In this document: positions 32,072 through 35,156 of the stretch, in pieces
Layout of the letters: every line of letters begins with the position of its first letter
Numbering within the stretch: the stretch's first letter is position 1
Assembly: GCA_016931615.1 (NCBI GenBank)
Contig: JAFGEL010000018.1
Location: 1-35,156 of the forward strand
Reading direction: 5' to 3'
DNA length: 35,156 nt
Origin: Desulfuromonadales bacterium
GTDB taxonomy: Bacteria; Desulfobacterota; Desulfuromonadia; Desulfuromonadales; Geopsychrobacteraceae
Notes under the pieces: generated by a model
What the model was told of the DNA's origin: nothing
What the model saw: the letters and a program-made list of their open reading frames with translations, nothing else
The model's database searches: none
Program-made: the position numbers and the translations under genes

Positions 32072-33496
32072 TCAGTGAGAGGTATGATCTTTAACCGAAA
32101 TGCCGAGCTTTTTCAGTAATGCCTGAAAGTTGGGTCGTAGCATGCCGGTTTCTTCAGCAGCTTTGGTCACGTTCCAGTTGTTGCGTTCCAGGGCGGCGTA
32201 AACGAAAGCTTTTTCAACCGGCTCAACGGCCTGTTCCCGGACTTTACGTTTAACTTCCTTGAGTTCTTCGGTATTCATCGGCGCCGCCAACTCTTCGTCC
32301 CCGGCGGCCAGTTCCTGAGTTGTCGGTAATTCCAGGCTGTCTCTTTGAATTAATTCACCCTGGGTCAGAACGACGGCCCGCTCAATGATGTTTTCCAGTT
32401 CACGAACATTCCCCGGGAAGGGGTAGTCATGCAGGGCGAGATGGGCATCTGCGGCCAGGCCTTTGACTTGTTTGCCCATCTCCTCAGAAAACTTTTTCAG
32501 GAAATAGCCGATCAACAGCGGAATATCGCCTGCTCGCTCACGCAAAGGGGGCAGATCGATCGGGATAATGTTGAGGCGGAAGAAAAGGTCGTCACGGAAG
32601 GTTCCTTCTTCAACCATTTTCTCCAGGCCCCGGTTGGTTGCGGCAATCAGACGAATGTCAATGGGAGTCGCTTTGGTGCCCCCGATGGCGGTAACTTCAC
32701 GTTGTTGCAGAACGCGAAGCAGTTTAGCCTGGGTAGCCATGCTCAGGTTGGCGATCTCGTCGAGAAACAAAGTTCCGCCGCTGGCAACGGTAAACAGGCC
32801 GGGTTTGGACTGTGTGGCACCGGTGAAAGACCCTTTGACGTGGCCGAAGAGCTCGCTTTCCAACAGGTTTTCCGGCAGGGAATTACAGTCAACCGCCACG
32901 AATGCCTCGTCTTTTCTCGGGCTGTGGTTATGAATGGCGCGGGCAACCAGTTCTTTGCCGGTTCCGCTTTCGCCGGTGATGAGTACCGTGCTGCTGGTGG
33001 GTGCGACCTGAAGGATGCGCTGAAAAACTTTCTGCATTGCAGCACTTTTGCCGACAAATGACTCTGCAACGGATTCGTCTGGAACACCTGCGGCGATCAC
33101 TTCCGATTCAAGGTTTAAAATCCGCTTCTGTACGGCCGCTTCAACTTTTTCCAGAATCTGATCGGGAAGGAAAGGCTTGGTCAGGTATTCAAAAGCCCCG
33201 TTTTTCATCGCGTCGACAGCCGAGTCGATGGTGGCGAACCCGGTGATAATGATCACGGGAACGTTGGGCTGGAGAACTTGAATGGTTTTGAGGACCTCAA
33301 TTCCACTCATAATGGGCATCTTGAGGTCGCTGATCACCAGGCTGAAGGTGTCTTTCTGCAACTTTTCCATGCCGACCTTGCCATTTGGAGCAAGCTCAAC
33401 GAGATAGCCTTCCAGGGTCAGTGCCTGACGCAGGCTCTCTCTGATGACGGCTTCATCATCAATGACAAGAATTTTATGCTGGGTCTTTTCGTCCAA
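32072..33496 (-). CDS. NtrC-family sigma-54-dependent response regulator
   Basis: The 474-residue protein has three domains: a receiver (1-120, acidic pair D13/D14, phospho-accepting D57 in VISDLKMP), an AAA+ domain with Walker A GESGTGKE and Walker B FLDEIAN, and a Fis-type helix-turn-helix (NNWNVTKAAEETGMLRPNFQ). The sigma-54 contact loop reads GSFTGA rather than GAFTGA. A single A-to-S change keeps the key Thr. The start appears to be TTG at 33496: the receiver begins right there and no ATG or GTG fits. It is convergent with the heme-sensor kinase gene, its likely partner. Targets are unknown; a sigma-54-like site lies at 34048-34064. Confidence 0.92.
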   Translation of the reverse strand: MDEKTQHKILVIDDEAVIRESLRQALTLEGYLVELAPNGKVGMEKLQKDTFSLVISDLKMPIMSGIEVLKTIQVLQPNVPVIIITGFATIDSAVDAMKNGAFEYLTKPFLPDQILEKVEAAVQKRILNLESEVIAAGVPDESVAESFVGKSAAMQKVFQRILQVAPTSSTVLITGESGTGKELVARAIHNHSPRKDEAFVAVDCNSLPENLLESELFGHVKGSFTGATQSKPGLFTVASGGTLFLDEIANLSMATQAKLLRVLQQREVTAIGGTKATPIDIRLIAATNRGLEKMVEEGTFRDDLFFRLNIIPIDLPPLRERAGDIPLLIGYFLKKFSEEMGKQVKGLAADAHLALHDYPFPGNVRELENIIERAVVLTQGELIQRDSLELPTTQELAAGDEELAAPMNTEELKEVKRKVREQAVEPVEKAFVYAALERNNWNVTKAAEETGMLRPNFQALLKKLGISVKDHTSH

Positions 33497-33540
33497 AACG
33501 TACGCTGCCTTCTGGCTTGGATGACCTCAATTGCTACATC

Positions 33541-33572
33541 AGCCCCCTGAGCATTGTTGTCGCTCAGGGGCT
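33541..33572. other. Hairpin in the leader of the NtrC-type regulator gene
   Basis: CCCCTGAGC (33544-33552) pairs with GCTCAGGGG (33562-33570) over nine bases, extended by AGC and GCT with one bulged C. It lies 45-76 bases upstream of the regulator start on the minus strand. No U-tract follows on either strand, so it may be a regulatory leader or the end of an unseen transcript. Confidence 0.45.
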
Positions 33573-33897
33573 GAAGGATTTTGCGGGTCGCCGACACGAA
33601 CTTTGCTGACGCGCGTGGTCAGAGCAACCACCTGAATTTCTTGACTTTGTAAAAAGCCTGTTTAAGGCGGTTCATACTAATAAGGGCAGAGCTAACAGTC
33701 AAGAAATAACTCACTAAACAGGGGGTAAAGATGATCTCGAATTAAGGATGAAAAAACCTGAAAAATAGGCTGGTTAACGACCGGTCAGGAAAGCTGAGCA
33801 GGGATGATGAATAAATAAAATATGCAGTAGCGAAGAATATCATTCTTGATCGGTATTCTACTATAACTGCAATAATAATATGTAGTTATGGAATTAT

Positions 33898-33958
33898 CCG
33901 GTAAAAATTTTGGAGGAGACAGGGGTTGCTGGCTGTATAAAAAAAATATTTTTACCGG
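33898..33958. repeat. 11-bp inverted repeat enclosing a purine-rich segment
   Basis: CCGGTAAAAAT (33898-33908) and ATTTTTACCGG (33948-33958) are perfect inverted copies 39 bases apart. The enclosed DNA contains GGAGGAG and ends in a run of A. It lies about 160 bases before the first of the two motif-sharing genes. It could be a pair of protein-binding half-sites or a hairpin in a leader RNA. Confidence 0.5.
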
Positions 33959-34047
33959 GAAGAACTGGCCTGAGAAATAGTGCAATGAAATCAAAATAAA
34001 TCGTAAAAGCAACATGTTGGAAGCTTTCACCTGAGTTGACCTGGATG

Positions 34048-34064
34048 TTGGCACAGTTTCTGTA
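34048..34064 (+). promoter_or_regulatory. Candidate sigma-54 promoter of the 34116-35048 gene pair
   Basis: TTGGCAC (34048-34054), five bases, then CTGTA (34060-34064) matches the -24 half of the sigma-54 consensus fully. The -12 half is imperfect (CTGTA where TTGCA is expected, so GG-N10-GT rather than GG-N10-GC). It is 52 bases before the start codon, a normal distance. A sigma-70 reading (TTGACC at 34036, TGTATA at 34061) has a 19-base spacer and is less good. Confidence 0.35.
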
Positions 34065-34115
34065 TATTTGTTGGGTGTGTCAAGCCAGTCATTCAAATTC
34101 AATATGGAGGTTCAT

Positions 34116-34358
34116 ATGAAAAATACAGTTCGTAATCTGATTCTCGCCCTGATCTGTTTTGCCACTGCAGTGTCTGTGGCCTCTGCCGCTACGCAAACAG
34201 GCAGTCAGGGTGGTTCGTTGCTGTTGACGCTGTTTATCGGGTTCTTTGCCCTGATCGTTGTCTTTCAGCTGGTACCGGCATGTATTCTCTTTGTCGGTAT
34301 GGTCAAGGGGCTTTTCTCCCGAGAACAAAAGAGTGAAGAAAAGCAGTCACACATTTAA
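34116..34358 (+). CDS. Small exported or membrane protein with the LFxGFxALIxVFQLVPA motif
   Basis: The 80-residue protein has an N-terminal signal-like segment (about 7-24, with a possible cut after SASA), a short polar linker, one strongly hydrophobic helix (about 34-62) and a charged tail (SREQKSEEKQSHI). The helix carries LFIGFFALIVVFQLVPA (39-55). The next gene has the same motif with 14 of 17 identical residues. The start at 34116 has GGAGG five bases upstream. Earlier in-frame ATGs lack this. I do not recognise the family. It is followed after 27 bases by the receiver-fusion gene and the two are probably an operon. Confidence 0.8.
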   Translation: MKNTVRNLILALICFATAVSVASAATQTGSQGGSLLLTLFIGFFALIVVFQLVPACILFVGMVKGLFSREQKSEEKQSHI

Positions 34359-34385
34359 ACGAGACTGTTTCAGCCGGGGTGAGTT

Positions 34386-35048
34386 ATGAATGGGTTATTA
34401 ATTGCAAATAAGGATCAGGCGGCAAGAGAAGAAATGGCGTCGTTGTTTGAGGGTGGGGACTATCATGTGGTTACAACCGATTCGGTGGCCAATTCCCTCG
34501 AGGGCATTCTTGACAAGTCTATTCAGGTTGTACTGCTGAGTGGCGCGTTCGACGAGCAGTATGTCGCCAAGTTCGTTCCATTGCTGAAGAAATGTAACCG
34601 CAACCTGTCGATCATTCTGGTGTCGGACCAGATGCCACTGGATCTGGTAAGAAGTATCCGCAAGGAAGGCATTTTTTACCACGCCTTAAAGCCGGTCGAA
34701 AATGAAGAATGGAATGAAATTCGTCAGGTTGTCGACTGCGCTTTTGAAAATTATCAGGCGCAACAGAGAATTGGTCGGAAAGCGCTCAAGAGGGATGTCG
34801 CCATGCGGGGGATCAAGTCGGTTATGACCTCTCTGGCGCTGATCCTTTTGTTCGCTCCCTATTCCCGGGCCGCAGATACCAGTGTGACCTACAACAGCGG
34901 TTTGTTGGTCCTGCTTTTTGTCGGATTTTGCGCTCTCATTATTGTTTTCCAGCTGGTGCCGGCGGTGCTGGCCTTGTTCGGCCTGACCGGGGATGCGGCA
35001 AAGAGTTCAAGAAGGGTGGCCAGTAAAGCTGCTTCGGGCCATAAATAA
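34386..35048 (+). CDS. Degenerate receiver domain fused to a LFxGFxALIxVFQLVPA membrane module
   Basis: The 220-residue protein has a receiver-like fold at 1-120. The phospho-accepting Asp is replaced by S52 (VVLLSGAF) and the acidic pair by N8-K9-D10, while S80 (ILVSD) and the conserved lysine K102 (ALKPV) remain. It is therefore a pseudo-receiver that should not be phosphorylated. After a basic helix (125-145), residues 147-163 look like a signal peptide (cut after SRAA) and 172-199 form a helix with LFVGFCALIIVFQLVPA (177-193). The C-terminal part thus resembles the whole preceding protein, signal sequence included. A gene fusion is likely. If anchored, the receiver part should face the cytosol. 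No known family was recognised for the whole. Confidence 0.85.
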   Translation: MNGLLIANKDQAAREEMASLFEGGDYHVVTTDSVANSLEGILDKSIQVVLLSGAFDEQYVAKFVPLLKKCNRNLSIILVSDQMPLDLVRSIRKEGIFYHALKPVENEEWNEIRQVVDCAFENYQAQQRIGRKALKRDVAMRGIKSVMTSLALILLFAPYSRAADTSVTYNSGLLVLLFVGFCALIIVFQLVPAVLALFGLTGDAAKSSRRVASKAASGHK

Positions 35049-35077
35049 TCATTCTTTTCGTGTTATTTGAAAAATCC

Positions 35078-35109
35078 AGCCGGATCCGTTCAGGATCTGG
35101 CTTTTTTTT
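35078..35109 (+). terminator. Intrinsic terminator after the receiver-fusion gene
   Basis: AGCCGGATCC (35078-35087) pairs with GGATCTGGCT (35093-35102) around GTTCA, with one G-U pair, followed by eight T (35102-35109). It ends the two-gene unit 30 bases past the stop. Confidence 0.92.
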
Positions 35110-35156
35110 GTTGAATTGGTCTGCGTAGCTTCTGAATATATATAAATAAAATATTC

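Larger units (their letters stand above)
33497..34115. other. 619-base AT-rich intergenic region
   Basis: No gene is convincing here. A 105-codon minus-strand frame at 33785-34102 has a sequence dominated by AT-driven residues, no ribosome site and no recognisable domain. The region contains a GC-rich hairpin at 33541-33572, an 11-bp inverted repeat at 33898-33958 and a sigma-54-like element at 34048-34064. From about 33640 on, it is clearly richer in A and T than the flanking genes. A small RNA or long leader is possible. Confidence 0.5.

Noticed and set aside
33785..34102. 105-codon minus-strand frame in the AT-rich spacer
   Set aside because: The composition is that expected from AT-rich DNA (many Tyr, Phe, Ile, Ser), it has no ribosome site or domain, and it would cover the probable promoter of the following genes.
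1..35156. CRISPR arrays, insertion sequences, tRNA or rRNA genes, prophage genes
   Set aside because: No regularly spaced direct repeats, transposase or integrase frames, or RNA gene signatures were seen by eye on either strand.

Overview
The window looks like chromosomal DNA of a strictly anaerobic, metal- or sulfur-respiring bacterium of the Desulfuromonadales/Geobacterales (Desulfuromonas, Geobacter and relatives). The grounds are large inner-membrane multiheme cytochromes of the CbcL and NapC/ImcH types, a sensor kinase with c-type heme motifs, a sigma-54 regulator, a split ATP synthase locus holding only F0 genes, and hemL directly upstream of it. This placement is an inference from gene content; no rRNA or tRNA was seen.

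Positions 151-11479 (minus strand) carry a fatty-acid beta-oxidation set: acyl-CoA synthetase, then fadN, fadA and fadE as in the Bacillus fadNAE operon. After a structured 300-base spacer come an MBL-fold hydrolase, a 2,4-dienoyl-CoA reductase (FadH) and an enoyl-CoA isomerase-like protein. The last two are the usual auxiliary enzymes for unsaturated acyl chains. Positions 11734-18614 (minus strand) hold a four-gene envelope cluster: DUF1302 beta-barrel, DUF1329 protein, YCF48/Asp-box protein and a two-module RND (MMPL) transporter. A strong terminator hairpin splits the cluster in the middle. The promoter regions of the beta-oxidation operon and of this cluster share a 26-base operator-like element (TTTACG-N3-AGGTCAA-N2-TAAA) at the same place over the -35 box. 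This suggests one regulon in which the RND/DUF1302 cluster moves a lipid or hydrophobic substrate that the fad genes burn.

Positions 18976-22207 (plus strand) hold hemL with a clear sigma-70 promoter, then atpZ-atpI-atpB-atpE and a strong terminator. Positions 22492-26780 carry a nine-heme CbcL-type cytochrome b/c fusion and a six-heme NapC/ImcH-type cytochrome, with two tiny convergent membrane proteins between them. Electrons released by beta-oxidation to the quinone pool would leave through such quinol-oxidising cytochromes. Positions 26888-30238 are mixed metabolic genes: cysteine hydrolase, YdcZ-type membrane protein, DUF3024 protein and a UbiD-family decarboxylase.

Positions 30436-33496 hold a histidine kinase with periplasmic heme motifs, convergent with an NtrC-type regulator. 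After a 619-base AT-rich spacer, two adjacent genes (34116-35048) share a membrane motif, LFxGFxALIxVFQLVPA. In the second gene the motif is joined to a degenerate receiver domain, which makes this pair the best candidate for an undescribed system in the window.
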